From Anolis sagrei (lineage: Eukaryota; Chordata; Lepidosauria; Squamata; Anolidae), in contig NC_090034.1 in NCBI RefSeq assembly GCF_037176765.1, forward strand, positions 90,242,000-90,305,999: a stretch of DNA of 64,000 nucleotides. The letters are read 5' to 3'. Of this stretch, positions 1 to 11,700 are shown piece after piece. Position 1 is the stretch's first letter. Each line of letters begins with the position of its first letter. Position numbers and translations under genes: made by a program. The notes below the pieces were generated by a model. It did no database searches. It worked only from the letters and a program-made list of their open reading frames with translations, and was not told where the DNA came from.

Positions 1-639
1 GAGGACCCCTGGTCTAAGTTGTGTCATCTCCTAGAAAGGACTGAAAGTGGCTGGCTTAACATTGTAACCAAATCAAACTACCCAGCTCTCTAGAATTTCT
101 TTCTTCTATTCTGTTGTGGGAGCTGGAGCAATTTCGGTTGACATAAAAATAATGAGTCATAGTGAGGATAGTTCTCTTCTTGGAGGTGCTTTCTATCCAA
201 AGCACTATTTTGTCTATATTACCCTATCACAGAGAAGCAGACATTCCCAATTAAGAACTAAGCCCTAGGTAGCAAACTGAGAAGGCACATGGATACTTCA
301 TCAGACAGATAGAAGTTTTAGCCTTCCTCAAACAGAAATGGATAATCAGATGAGAAAACATACTTTTTGGGTAGGATGGAGTTTTATGTGTCACTCAGTC
401 CTCCATTCCCTGTGCTAATCTGCCATAGGAAATTGTGGTGCATTAATAACAATAATGCTTTATCTATAGCCCGCCCTATCTCCCTGAGGGCTGTCCTATC
501 ACTAATGTTTAAGTAAGACTTAATGAGGAAAATATAAGAGATTGTAGTGGATTTCTCAAGCAGAGCATCTAATGTGTTAGGCAAAAGTTTGAACAGCTGA
601 CAAGCCCACTCCATCATTACCCTGAACAGAGAACTAGCA
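1..639. other. Intron 1 or upstream DNA of gene A, nothing recognised
   Basis: AT-rich sequence without exon-like blocks or clear repeats. In particular the conserved exon 1 block ([13 protein letters not shown]) is absent on both strands. Confidence 0.5.
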
Positions 640-740
640 GAGAATGGGTTGCTGTGAGTTTTCTGGGCTGTATGATCATGTTCCAAAAGCCTTTACTCCT
701 GATGTTTCACTCACATCTGTGGCAGGCATCCTGATTAGCA
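640..740 (-). repeat. Penelope-like element end fragment
   Basis: It matches the terminal block found in every Penelope-like copy of the window (GGGTTGCTGTGAGTTTTC, then CCTGATGTTTCACTCACATC). The copy is short and diverged, and is followed directly by an L2 fragment. Confidence 0.6.
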
Positions 741-765
741 ACCCTTGGTTCAACAAAGGTTGCAG

Positions 766-1258
766 GCAAGCCTATCCGAACATATCTCTGCCTATCAGCC
801 CGCCAGGACCCTAAGATCTTCTGGGGAGGCCCTGCTCTCTATCCCGCCTGCTTCACAGGTGCGACTGGCGGGGACGAGAGACAGGGCCTTTTCTGTGGTG
901 GCCCCCCGGCTGTGGAACGCCCTTCCTATGGAGGTAAGATCAGCCCCCTTGCTAATGGTGTTCCGAAGAAGATTAAAAACTTGGATGTTTGAACGGGCAT
1001 TCGGTTAAACAGTGCAATGAATGTGATGATTACAGGAATGGAAATTTGGACGACGGATTGGATCACGACTCTAGTTATGAGATGCATTGTGTTGTCTATT
1101 GTTGTGTCAATATTGTATATTATGCTTTTATGGTTTTAAATTGTATATCGTTGATTGATTCTTATCCTTGTTGTAAACCGCGTTGAGTCGCCTGTTAGGC
1201 TGAGAAACTGCGGTATACAAGTAAAGTAAAGTAAAGTAAATAAATAAATAAATAAAAG
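766..1258 (+). mobile_element. L2-type LINE, 5'-truncated 3' end
   Basis: It encodes the last about 80 residues of the L2 ORF2 (ISAYQPARTLRSSGEALLSI, RAFSVVAPRLWNALP), then a 3' UTR with GTAAACCGCGTTGAGTCGCC and a tail of AAGTA/AATA repeats. The same subfamily occurs at 21624-23135 and inside gene B exon 6. Confidence 0.8.
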
Positions 1259-1414
1259 TAAACCTGGATACCATTTTTTAGTTTTTAGAAGCAGGAATTT
1301 CAGGACATGTTGCTTTCTACTGTCTGCATGACAAACCTGTAAAATACCATTGCATGTATACGCTTGCATAGTTTTCACTCTGGCAATGTAAATTAGGGTG
1401 TCTAGGAACTCTGT

Positions 1415-1741
1415 GGGAGCCCCTGGTGGCACAGTGGGTTAAAGCGCTGAGCTGCTGAGCTTGTTGACTGAAAGGTCACCGGTTCGATTTCGGGGAGCGG
1501 CGTGAGCTTCCGCTGTCAACCCCAGCTTCTTCCAACCTAGCAGTTCAAAAACATGAAAATGTGAGTAGATCAATAGATACCGCTCCGGCAGGAAGGTAAC
1601 AGCACTCTATGCAGTCATGCCGGCCACATGACCTTGGAGATGTCTACAGACAATGCTGGCTCTTCAGCTTAGAAATGGAGATGAGCACCACACCCCAGTT
1701 GGACACGACTTAATGTCAGGGGACAACCTTTACTTTTACCT
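1415..1741 (+). mobile_element. Sauria-type SINE
   Basis: A tRNA-like head (GCACAGTGGGTTAAAGCGCT with a B-box-like GGTTCGATT) is followed by the body and the BovB-type tail CTTAATGTCAGGGGACAACC. It has a perfect 12-bp TSD, TAGGAACTCTGT, at 1403-1414 and 1742-1753. Confidence 0.85.
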
Positions 1742-2001
1742 TAGGAACTCTGTTAGGCCTGAAAGTTTCTCTCTAACTTTGCTTTTGTATGGAAAACAAT
1801 AGTTAACATTTCTGTTCCTTCCATGCTGTGTTTTTCTGCATTTCCCCCCCTGTATTCATAGCTAAGCAAAGTTCTATATTGTCTGTCCCTCAGCATGGAA
1901 CAAATCATTCAGAAGCTCTTATTAATACTGCCATCTTGTCCTTTGCCCAAAGTAGCAGAATGTGTGTGACCAGTCCTGATTAAAACATCTTCATTTTGTA
2001 C

Positions 2002-2280
2002 TAGCCGTTCCCTGCCACGTGTTGCTGTGGCCCAGTCTGTATATATGTGTTTTGTTTGTGTATATATATGCATATATATGTGTGTATATATTTATGTATA
2101 TATGTGGTTTTGTGCATGTGGTTTCTTTTTGGGTTTTGGCTTTTTAAGTCTCTTCTGCTGTATTTTTCAGTGTTTTTGTTGGCCTGATAGGTGTATTGTG
2201 TCCAAATTTGGTGTCAATTCAACAAGTGGTTTTTGAGTTATGTTAATCCCACAAACAAACATTACATTTTATTTTTATAG
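2002..2280 (+). repeat. Unclassified interspersed repeat, copy 1
   Basis: It begins ACTAGCCGTTCCCTGCCACG and ends with a T-rich TTTTTATAG. A second copy is at 18001-18279. The 3' part holds TGTATTGTGTCCAAATTTGG and a TATA/TGTA-rich stretch. It ends 50 bp before exon 2 of gene A, so it supplies part of the upstream intron. Confidence 0.5.
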
Positions 2281-2329
2281 ATGTGTTGTTAGCCATTGCT
2301 TGTACAATGTTTTGCTGTTCTCCCAACAG

Positions 2330-2723
2330 ACTAATGTCAAAGAACTACCAGCAAGTCTTGGCACTTGTATTTGCTGTGGAGAAAATCAACAAGGATCCCC
2401 ATTTCTTACCCAACATTTCACTGGGATTCCGGCTCTATGACAACTATTACTATGGAGGCCAAACCTATGAGAACGTCATCAGCCTTCTGTCTGAAAGGGA
2501 CAAACTCACTCCGATTCCTCCACCTCTCTCTGGATATGAATCCTACTATGGTTATGGGCAGGCAACTTATAACACGATGGGCACAGATGATGCAGAGAAG
2601 ATCACAATATTTCCCAACTACAATTGCCAAGGCCACAAGAAGATGGTGGCTGTCATTGGGGGGCTGACATCAGAGTTCTTCATGCAGATGGACAATATGC
2701 TGGGGATCTATAAGTTACCGCAG
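2330..2723 (+). CDS. V2R gene A exon 2 (ligand-binding lobe, N-terminal part)
   Basis: The acceptor is a pyrimidine run ending CAACAG; the donor is CAG|GTAAAG. The exon has 394 nt (sister exons 385), entering in phase 2 and leaving in phase 0. It contains the family block [20 protein letters not shown] and ends [10 protein letters not shown]. This is the start of the ANF-receptor (Venus flytrap) fold. A 3-codon insertion lies in the variable loop before the FPNYNC block. Confidence 0.9.
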
Positions 2724-5700
2724 GTAAAGGCTAAGGACATTTTGACTTAGATTTTAGCATCTCTTATAATGAAAACTCCTTATGAAGAAATTGTTGCTAA
2801 CAGAGTTTCTGTTAGCATAGAATCATAGAGTTGGAAGAGACCACATGGGCCATCTAGTTCAACCCCCTGCCATGCAGGGAACCCACAAACAAAGTACCCC
2901 TGACAGATGGCAATCAAGCCTCTGCTTAAAAGATTCCCAGGAAAGAGCTTCCGCAAGTGTCAGAGGCAGAAAGTTCCACTGCTGAACAGTTCTCACAGTC
3001 AGGAAATTGGGTTGTTGTAGGTTTTTTCGGGCTATATGGCCATGTTCTAGAGGCATTCTCTCCTGATGTTTCACCTGCATCTATGGCAAGCATCCTCAGA
3101 GGTTGTGAGGTCTGTTGGAACTAGGAAAATTGGGTTTATATATCTGTGGAATGACCAAGTTGGGCAAAGAAGTCTCTTGGAGCTAGGTGTGAATGTTTCA
3201 ACTGACCACTCTGATTAGCATTTGATGGCCTGCCAGTTTTTTAGTGTGGCTTGTTAATGCCCGAGGGAATGTTTTGTTGAGAGGTGATTAGCTGTCCCTG
3301 ATTGTTTCCTCTCTGTTGTGTTGCTGTTGTAATTTTAGAGTTTTTTAAATACTGGTAGCTAGATTTTGTTCATTTTCATGGTTTCCTCCTTTCTGTTGAA
3401 ATTGCCCATATGCTTGTGGGTTTCAGTGGCTTCTCTGTGTAGTCTGACATGGTGGTTGTGAGAGTGGTCCAGCATTTCTGTGTTCTCAAATAAAATGCTG
3501 TGCCCAGGTTGGTTCATCAGGTGCTCTGCTATGGCTGACTTCTCTGGTTGAAGTAGTCTGCAGTGCCTTTCATGTTCTTTGATTCATGTTTGGGCAATGC
3601 TGCGTTTGGTGGTCCCTATGTAGACTTGTCCACAGCTGCATGGTACACAGTAGACTCCTGCAGAAGTGAGAGGATCTTGTCCTTTGCTGAACGTAGCATT
3701 TGTTGGAAATTCTTCCTCAGGTCCAGGTGGAATCTCCTTTCCTATAATTTGAAACCATTGCTCCGAGTCCTAGTTTCCAGGGCAGCCGAAAACAATCCTG
3801 CTCCCTTTTCCTTATGATACCCTCTCACATATTTATATATGGGTATCATGTCTCCTCTCCACCTTCTATTTTGCAAGCTAAACATACCCAACTCTTTAAG
3901 ATGCTCCTCATAGGGATTCATGGTCTCCATACCCTTGATCATTTTAGTCGCCCTCCTTTGGACACCTTCCAGCTTGTCAATATCTCTTTTAAACTGTTGT
4001 GCCCAGAATGGGACACAGTGTTATTCCAAAGCAGAATAGAGGGGCAGCATGACTTCCCTTGATCTATTCTAGACCCTGTATTCCTTTTGATGCAGCCCAA
4101 AATCCCATTGGCTGTTGCAGCACACTGCCGGCTCATGTTCAACCTCTTGTCCACAAAGACTCCAAGGTCTTTTTACATGGACTGTTGTCGAGCCAGGCAT
4201 CACCCATTCTGTATCTTTGCATTTTATTTTTTCTGCCTAAGTGGACTATCCTATACTTGTCCTTGTTGAAATCCATTTTGTTAGTTTTGGCCCAGCTCTC
4301 TAATTTGTTAAGGTCTTTTTGCCTTCTGATTCTGTCCTCTGGAGTATTAGAGGAGGTCTAGTGAACAGGACAAAAATCTCATGATAAAGTAATCTAATTA
4401 TAATTGGATATTAGAAATATCACATTCTCGTGCATAGATAAATTTGAATTTTAAGATCCTTGGGAGAAGGATCTCTTCCTATCCACTGGCAGCATATTAG
4501 ATGAATATACTGAAGAAGAGTGTTTTGATTGTGGCTCCTGAGCTCTGGAATTCCTGACCAAGGAAAATAAATCTGTCTTTTGTGTTCTTGGACCAGCTGG
4601 TAAAGATATTATAGCCTTTAATGTAACTTGTTTGCTGCAGAATGTGGTGGTGCTGGGTGCCATTTTTTTTGGTTACTTTTGTTTATTTCATGACTTATGT
4701 ATTTTATTGCTCACAGTATTTTTGTTGCGTACTATTTTAATGTAAAGGTGGTTCCTAAATTTGAAAGATAAATAAATGCTCCATAAGGTTGTTGTGAATA
4801 TAAAGTTGCACTGAATACAAATACATTTTTAAACATAGTAAAGGTAAAAGTTTCCCCTAACATTAAGTCTAGTCGTGTCCAACTCTGGGGGGTGGTGCTC
4901 ATCTAAATTTCTAAGCTGAAGAGCCAGTGTTGTCCGTAGACACCTCCACAGTCATGTGGCCAGCATGACTGCATGGAGCACCATTACTGTACTTTCCTGC
5001 CAGACTGGTACCTATTGATCTACTCACATTTGCATGTTTTCAAACTGCTAGTTTGGCAGGAGCTGGGGTTAACAGCAGAGCTCACCCCGCTCCTGGGATT
5101 TGAACCGCCAACCCTTTGGGCAGAAAGTTCAACAGCTCAGCGGTTATACATATTCATTTTGTCTCTGTTTCACAAGATCTTACCATTACTGCCACAAGTA
5201 AAATTTGTAAGCATAGCCCTCAAAACTACTCTCACTTGTAAACATTCAAGCCAATAGAACAAGCTGTGCTGTCACACCCAGATCCTATAAAAATAAAACT
5301 AAGATGTGCTTCTCTCTTTGTCTGGGCAGACCGAGGGGGTCTTTCTTTTTGGAGCTTGAGATTCCCAGCAATTGAGGCTACTACAGGTTTTGAACACCAA
5401 AACAGAATATTTATTTCTCAAAGTCCTTGCAGACTTGGCACAGCTTGTCAAAGATACAAACAAAACAATCAATTGGTGAAACCATAGAGATGATCTTTCT
5501 TTCTTTTTTCTTTAGTTACTGAGGTAACTCTTCCCCAAAAGGTAGAAAATATCCTGGGATCCTTTCACCCTAACCCTGAGCTGCTATGGTTAGAAAAACA
5601 GGTTTTTCCCTATCTATACCTCAAGGTTAGCTTTGGAGATGAAGTACTGCTTAATAATATTCAATAACTTTTCTATATCTCAATTGCTATCTATAACTCA

Positions 5701-8700
5701 ATTGCTATCTATCTCAATTAGCTTCTTTATCTATATAACTCAATCACTCAATCAACTCAGTCAGCTCAATCGTACTTACAATGATTTTTTCAGAGCTACC
5801 TAGCTGACCAACAGCACATCTGAAGCTTTCTTTCTCTACTGAAGGAGGCAGGGGAGATTCCAAAATGGAGATTGCATCCCCTGGGAAAAGGGCGGTCTCT
5901 AAACCCAAAGAGATACTTTTCTAAACCAATAAATGCAAAGGGCCTGCAGTCTGGCTTTGCAGACTCTGATACTGTTTAACTTCCAGGCTGCTGCTGGGTC
6001 TGTAGCAGCTCTGGGGAAATGCAAAAGAACACTATCCCATGCAACTAAAAGGTAATGCAAACTATGCTCCTGGAAGACTGAAAATCTTGTGTTCTAAAAT
6101 TCCTCCAATGTATTTTTTTAAAAGCATTGATATCTTATCTTTCTTCTGATGAGTTTATATGGCATCCATATGTGTTTTCCTTTCCCTATTATTCTCACAA
6201 CTATGAGAGTGTTTGACTGATCTTTTGTGGCCCAATGTGGACTAATATCTAACTATTCCAACTCCTGAGTTAAGACCACACTGTCTCCATTGATGAATTC
6301 TTGTGGTAACTGTTATTTCCCAGGCCACTTGGGATATGGGTGTTAACAAAGACTATTTTTCTGGTTGCAAAAGTTAACTGGACTGCTTGTGCCAATGGTG
6401 GAAGATTAGTAAAACTGGAGGCAGCTATATTTGATGAAACAACTATAGCCAAGCCCCCCTTTGGATGACCCAAGATCTTTGATTTAGTGGCTGATGCTGA
6501 ATGTCCGGTAACCTAGGATATTGACATCCTTTAGGACCTAGGTTTCTTGGAGAGCAATTACTGATGCACTTTTGAGGGATCTGAGAACTCTTTGTGTTTT
6601 CACAGATCAGTTATGGATCCTCTGACCCTGTCTTAGCTGATAAAATCAAATTCCCCTCCTTATATCTTCAGTTTAAGGGTGCCATCCAATTGCTTCTTCA
6701 CTTTGGTTGGACTTGGATTGGATTCATTGCTTCTGCATATGGCAAAAGTGAGAACGTTCTCTACAATCTGGAAGAGGAAATGAAAAAGAACGGGATCTGT
6801 CATGAATATATAATTTTGTTCCAAGAATACTTTTCTTTTTTCGTTGAACTGATGCAGAGAGAAAAAGAGTTGTGGAAGTCTTCCAGCAAAATTGTCTTTG
6901 TTTATGGAGACAGCAAATTCCTTTCCATTGTACATGGACATTCTTATACTACATTCATAGGGAAAGTATGGTTGACAATGAGTGAATGGAAAAATGATAG
7001 ATATATAGATGCAAGTCTATTCTCTGGTGCTTTGTCTATTGGTTCTCAAAAGAGAGTAGTACCAGGTTTCCAGTCTTTTCTCCAGTCTGTGACTCCAAAC
7101 AAGTATCCTGATGACATTTTCATGAAGACTTTTTGGAGTCAAGAATTTGATTGCAACTTGCCTCCTCCTCATTCACTGTCTCCGAGGTTTGGAAGAAATT
7201 GGTGTACTGGAGAGGAGAGGCTGGGTGATTCCCTTGTTTCTCGCTTCGAAATGAACATGAGCCCTCTGAGTTATATCATTTTCAGGGCTGTACTTGGACT
7301 GGCTAAAGCACTTCACACTCTGTCTGTGGACAGGTTCGACCAGAAAAACAAGAAATATAGTCTGAGACTTGGAAACATCCCTCTCTGGCAGGTGAGTCCA
7401 TCTTCTTAGAATCATAGAATCATAGAGTTGGAAGAGACCTGGTGGGCCATCCAGTCCAACCCTCTGCTAAGGAGCAAGAAAATTGCATTCAAAACACCCC
7501 CGACAGATGGCCATCCAGCCTCTGCTTAAAAACCTCCTAAGAAGGAGTCTCCACCACACTCTGGAGCAGAAAGTTCCACTGCTCAACAGCTCTCACAGTC
7601 AGGAAGTTCTTTCTAATGTTCAGGTGGAATCTCCTTTCCTGTAGTTTGAATCCATTATTTATTTATTTATTTTAAACTTTTATATCCCAATCTTCTCTGC
7701 CTCCGTAGAGGGACTCAGCAAGGATTCAATGCTAACAGTACAATCTAAAATATTAAAACACTCTAACAACAAACATCAACAGTGAATTAAAATACATATA
7801 GGGTAAAATACATATAAGCCAATTTGCCAAGATAAAATCATGTCCAATTCAATCTGTATCTTGTGGTCCATAACTTTGGTCAATTGCCGGTCTCAGCCAT
7901 CGTTCTGGGAATGCCTCATTCCATAGCCGTGATTTTACTAGCTTCCTAAAGGTCAGGAGGGAGGGGGCAGATCTAATTTCATTCGGGAGAGAGTTCCATA
8001 GCCAAGGGGCCACCACAGAGAAGGCCATGACTCTCGTTATGCATCCTTGTATCTAGGGTAGCAGAAAACAAACTTGCTTCCCCTCACATATTTATCTAAC
8101 AGTCACCAAAGGCAACCCCATGTAGAGCGCATTGCAGTCATCTATACAAGATGTAACAAGAGCATGGACTACCATGGCCAAGTCTGACTTCCAAAGGTAC
8201 GGGCACAGCTGGCGTACAAGTTGTAATTGTGCAAAAGATCCCCTGGGCACCACCAAAACTTGACGTTCCAGGCTCAGTGATGGGTCCAGGTCCAGGAGAA
8301 CTCCCAACCAGTGACTTCAGGGGGACTGTAACCCCATTCAGCACAGGCTGTAACCCTATACCCTTGTTCGGCCTTTCGACTGACCAGGAATACCTCGGTC
8401 TTGTCTGGATTCAATTTCAATTTGTTTGCCATCATCCAGACCATCACAGAGGCTAAGCACCCCATTCTATATCTTGGCATTTCATTTTTTTCCGCCTAAG
8501 TGGAGTATCTTGCATTTGTCCCAGCTGAACTTTATTTTGTTAGTTTTGGCCATTCATCTCTCTAATCTGTTCCGATCATTTTGAATTCTGCTCCTGTCCT
8601 TTGGAGTATTGGCTATCCCTCCCAATTTGGTGTCGCCTGCAAACTTGATGATCATATGTTGTTCTGTAAAACAAAGAGTAAACACCTTATTCTTTACTGA

Positions 8701-11700
8701 TCATCTGCATGGCATATCTTTTCTCTAGAGAGACAGTGTGTGGACTGGTAAAGATGTGAACTACGCATGATTTTCATTCTGCTACAATTCAGTTATTACA
8801 GCATGCTGACATATTCTCTGTTGTATTCAGATCCACAGTGTTCTTAAGAAAACACTTTTCAACAACAGTGTTGTTGAAGATGCCTTTTTAAACGGGACTG
8901 GAGAATTGGCAACTTTTGATATTTTAAATTGGATTGGACTTAACAATGGCTCTCTGGTCAGTGTGCACATTGGGGAAGTGACTCACAATTCCACAAAAAA
9001 CTATAGTATTGCCATTAATGAAAAGATGACCTTGTGGAATGGCAAATTTATCCAGGTGAGTTGTTTTAAAAAACTTTGTTGTCTTTGAGAGAGGATATTT
9101 TAAAAACGCTATGTATTGTCATTCAACCAAAAAGTGGGTCCCAGAGTGAGGGACAAGTATAACAATATCAAAATAATATTATATATCTCAATCCCTTAAA
9201 ATGATTGTTTTTTTTTTAAATCCTCTACCAGCAAAAGATACAAAGTTGTGGTATAAATAAACCAAACATCTCAAGGAAATAAAATACTTCGAATGGACAT
9301 TGAAAGGTACAATATACAATAGTGGAAGCCAAAATTTATTTACCATATATACTCGAGTGTTAGCCGACCAGAATATAAGCCAAGGCACCTAATTTTACCA
9401 CAAAATTAGGTATAAACCGAGTATAAACCGAGGCTGGTAAATTTAAAAATAAAAATAAATACCCATACAATTACATTAATTGAGGCATCCGTAGATTAAA
9501 TGTTTTTGAATATTTACATAAAACTGTCATTTAAGATAAGACTGCCCAACTCTGATTAAACCATTATTCTAACCTTCTTCAGTGTAAATATGCATATGTA
9601 TTACACATCCTTCCAATAATAATAAAGAGATTATGATGATGATGATGATGATGATGATAGAATAGAATAATGGAAATGTAATAATAACAATAATTAATAG
9701 GGGAAATAATCACTGTAAGAATAATAAATAGAGTAAAATGATAATATCACTAGAGAGGAAATTCCACAGCTGAGGAGACACCACTAAAAAGGCCCTGTCT
9801 CTCGTCCTCACCAGTCACACCTGCGATGGGGGTGGGACTGAGAACAGGGCCTCCCAAGACAATCTTAAGCTCTGAGATGGTTGATAGGGGAAAATCCATT
9901 TGGACAGGTAAGCTGGGCCAGAACTGTTTAGGGCTTTATAGGTTAAAGTCAGCACTTTGAATTGTGCTTGGTAGCAGATTGGCAGTCAGTGGAGCTGATG
10001 CAGTAGAGGCAGGCATGTAGCCGGGGGGGGGGGGGGGGGGCTCGGGGGGCTTCAGCCCCCCCCCCCCCCGAAATTTTCATGGTGGTTCGCGAAAAGGCCT
10101 TATTGGGGTAATGATACAAAAGGTTTGCTAGGCTAGACCCTCTTTCACTCAGACTCAGCCCCCCCCCCCGAAACTCAGCCCCCCCGAAACCCCCCCTGAA
10201 AAAAATTTAGCCCCCCCCCCGAAACGAAATCCTGGCTACGGGCCTGAGTAGAGGGGTTGTATGCTCCCTGTACGCTGCTCCGGTGAGCAATCTGGCTGCC
10301 ACCCGTTGGACCATTTGAAGCTTCTGAACAGTCTTCAAAGGCAACCCCACATAGAATGCTTAAGCAGAGTGTGGACTACCGTGGCTTCCCATATAAGTCT
10401 GACTTTCCATATATGAAAGGATTTCAAACTTTCAAAAGACAACCAACAATGACCAAAGTAGGAAAGGACAATGACAATGCTAAATGGTTTACGGACTGGA
10501 TTTGGTGAACACTGACCACAAGATGTTTTACTGCTGCTAGTATATTGTTGATTGTTTTAATTAGTGATAACTGTGATTTTATATGGTAAATTTGTGTACT
10601 GTATACTCCATTGTATGTTGTAATTGTTAGGCATTGAATTGTGCCTTTTGTAAGCCGCCCTGAGTCCCCCCTAGGGGGTTGAGAAATAAAAACTTGGAGA
10701 ACCAGCGAAACGGCATTAGAATAATAGAATAATAGAGTTGGAAGAGACCATTTGGGCCATCTAATCCAAACCCCTGCCATGCAGGAAAAGCACAATCAAA
10801 GTATCCCTGACAGATGATCATCCAGTCTCTATTTAAAAGTTTCCAAGGAATGAGCTTCCACCACACTCCAAAGCAGAGAGTTCCACTGTTGAACAGCTTG
10901 TTGAATCAGGAAGTTCTTCCTAATGTTCAGGTGGAGTCTCCTTTCCTGTAATTTGAACCTATTGCACTGGGTCCTAGTCCCCAGGGCATCGGAAAACAAG
11001 TTTGATCCCTCTTCCTTATGACAGTCATTATGGAGGCATGTTTAATGTTAATGGGGAGAAAAGGCCTTTGTTTACATTTTCTGTAACTTCTTGACATTGA
11101 ATCTGCATAGCCTCCTTCTTCTGTGTGCAGTCATAAATGCTTACCTGGATTCCAGAAGATGCCTTTGAAGGACAAACCAAAATGTTGCTTCCGGTGCATT
11201 GAATGCCCTAAAGGAACAATCTCCAATCAGTCAGGTAGGCATAGCTCTACAGGTACATTTCCCACCAACTAATGTGCCAAATAATAAATTTTGTGGTGTT
11301 TCATGCACATATGTGATATGGAATTCCAAATATCTGAGCTAAGGCAGAAAATAAAATGATATCTTTTTATTTTTCCCCCCTTTTAGATATGGATTTATGT
11401 ATGAAATGCAAAGAGGACTTCTATCCAAACAAAGAAAGAAAGAAGTGTATCCCAAAGCACATCATCTTTCTATCCTATGCAGAACCTTTGGGAATAGCTT
11501 CAGCTTCCCTTGCTCTCTATTTCTCTTTCCTTTCTGCCCTGGTACTAGGAATCTTTATTAAGCACAGGGATTCTCCCATCGTCAAAGCCAACAACCGGCA
11601 CCTCAGCTATATCCTCCTCTCTTCCCTCATACTCTGTTTCCTCTGTTCCTTGCTCTTCATTGGTCGGCCAAGGAAAATGACCTGCGTTCTTCGACAGACA

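Noticed and set aside
1415-1500. tRNA-like sequences with A and B box words (also at 26628, 36787 and 46200)
   Set aside because: They are heads of Sauria-type or L2-tailed SINEs with TSDs or tails. The cloverleaf is not intact, so they are not tRNA genes.
2040-2110. TATA/TGTA-rich stretch as a promoter
   Set aside because: It is an alternating low-complexity part of a dispersed repeat inside an intron, also present at 18040-18090.
1-2329. Search for exon 1 of gene A
   Set aside because: No signal-peptide exon with the [13 protein letters not shown] block on either strand; I do not report one.
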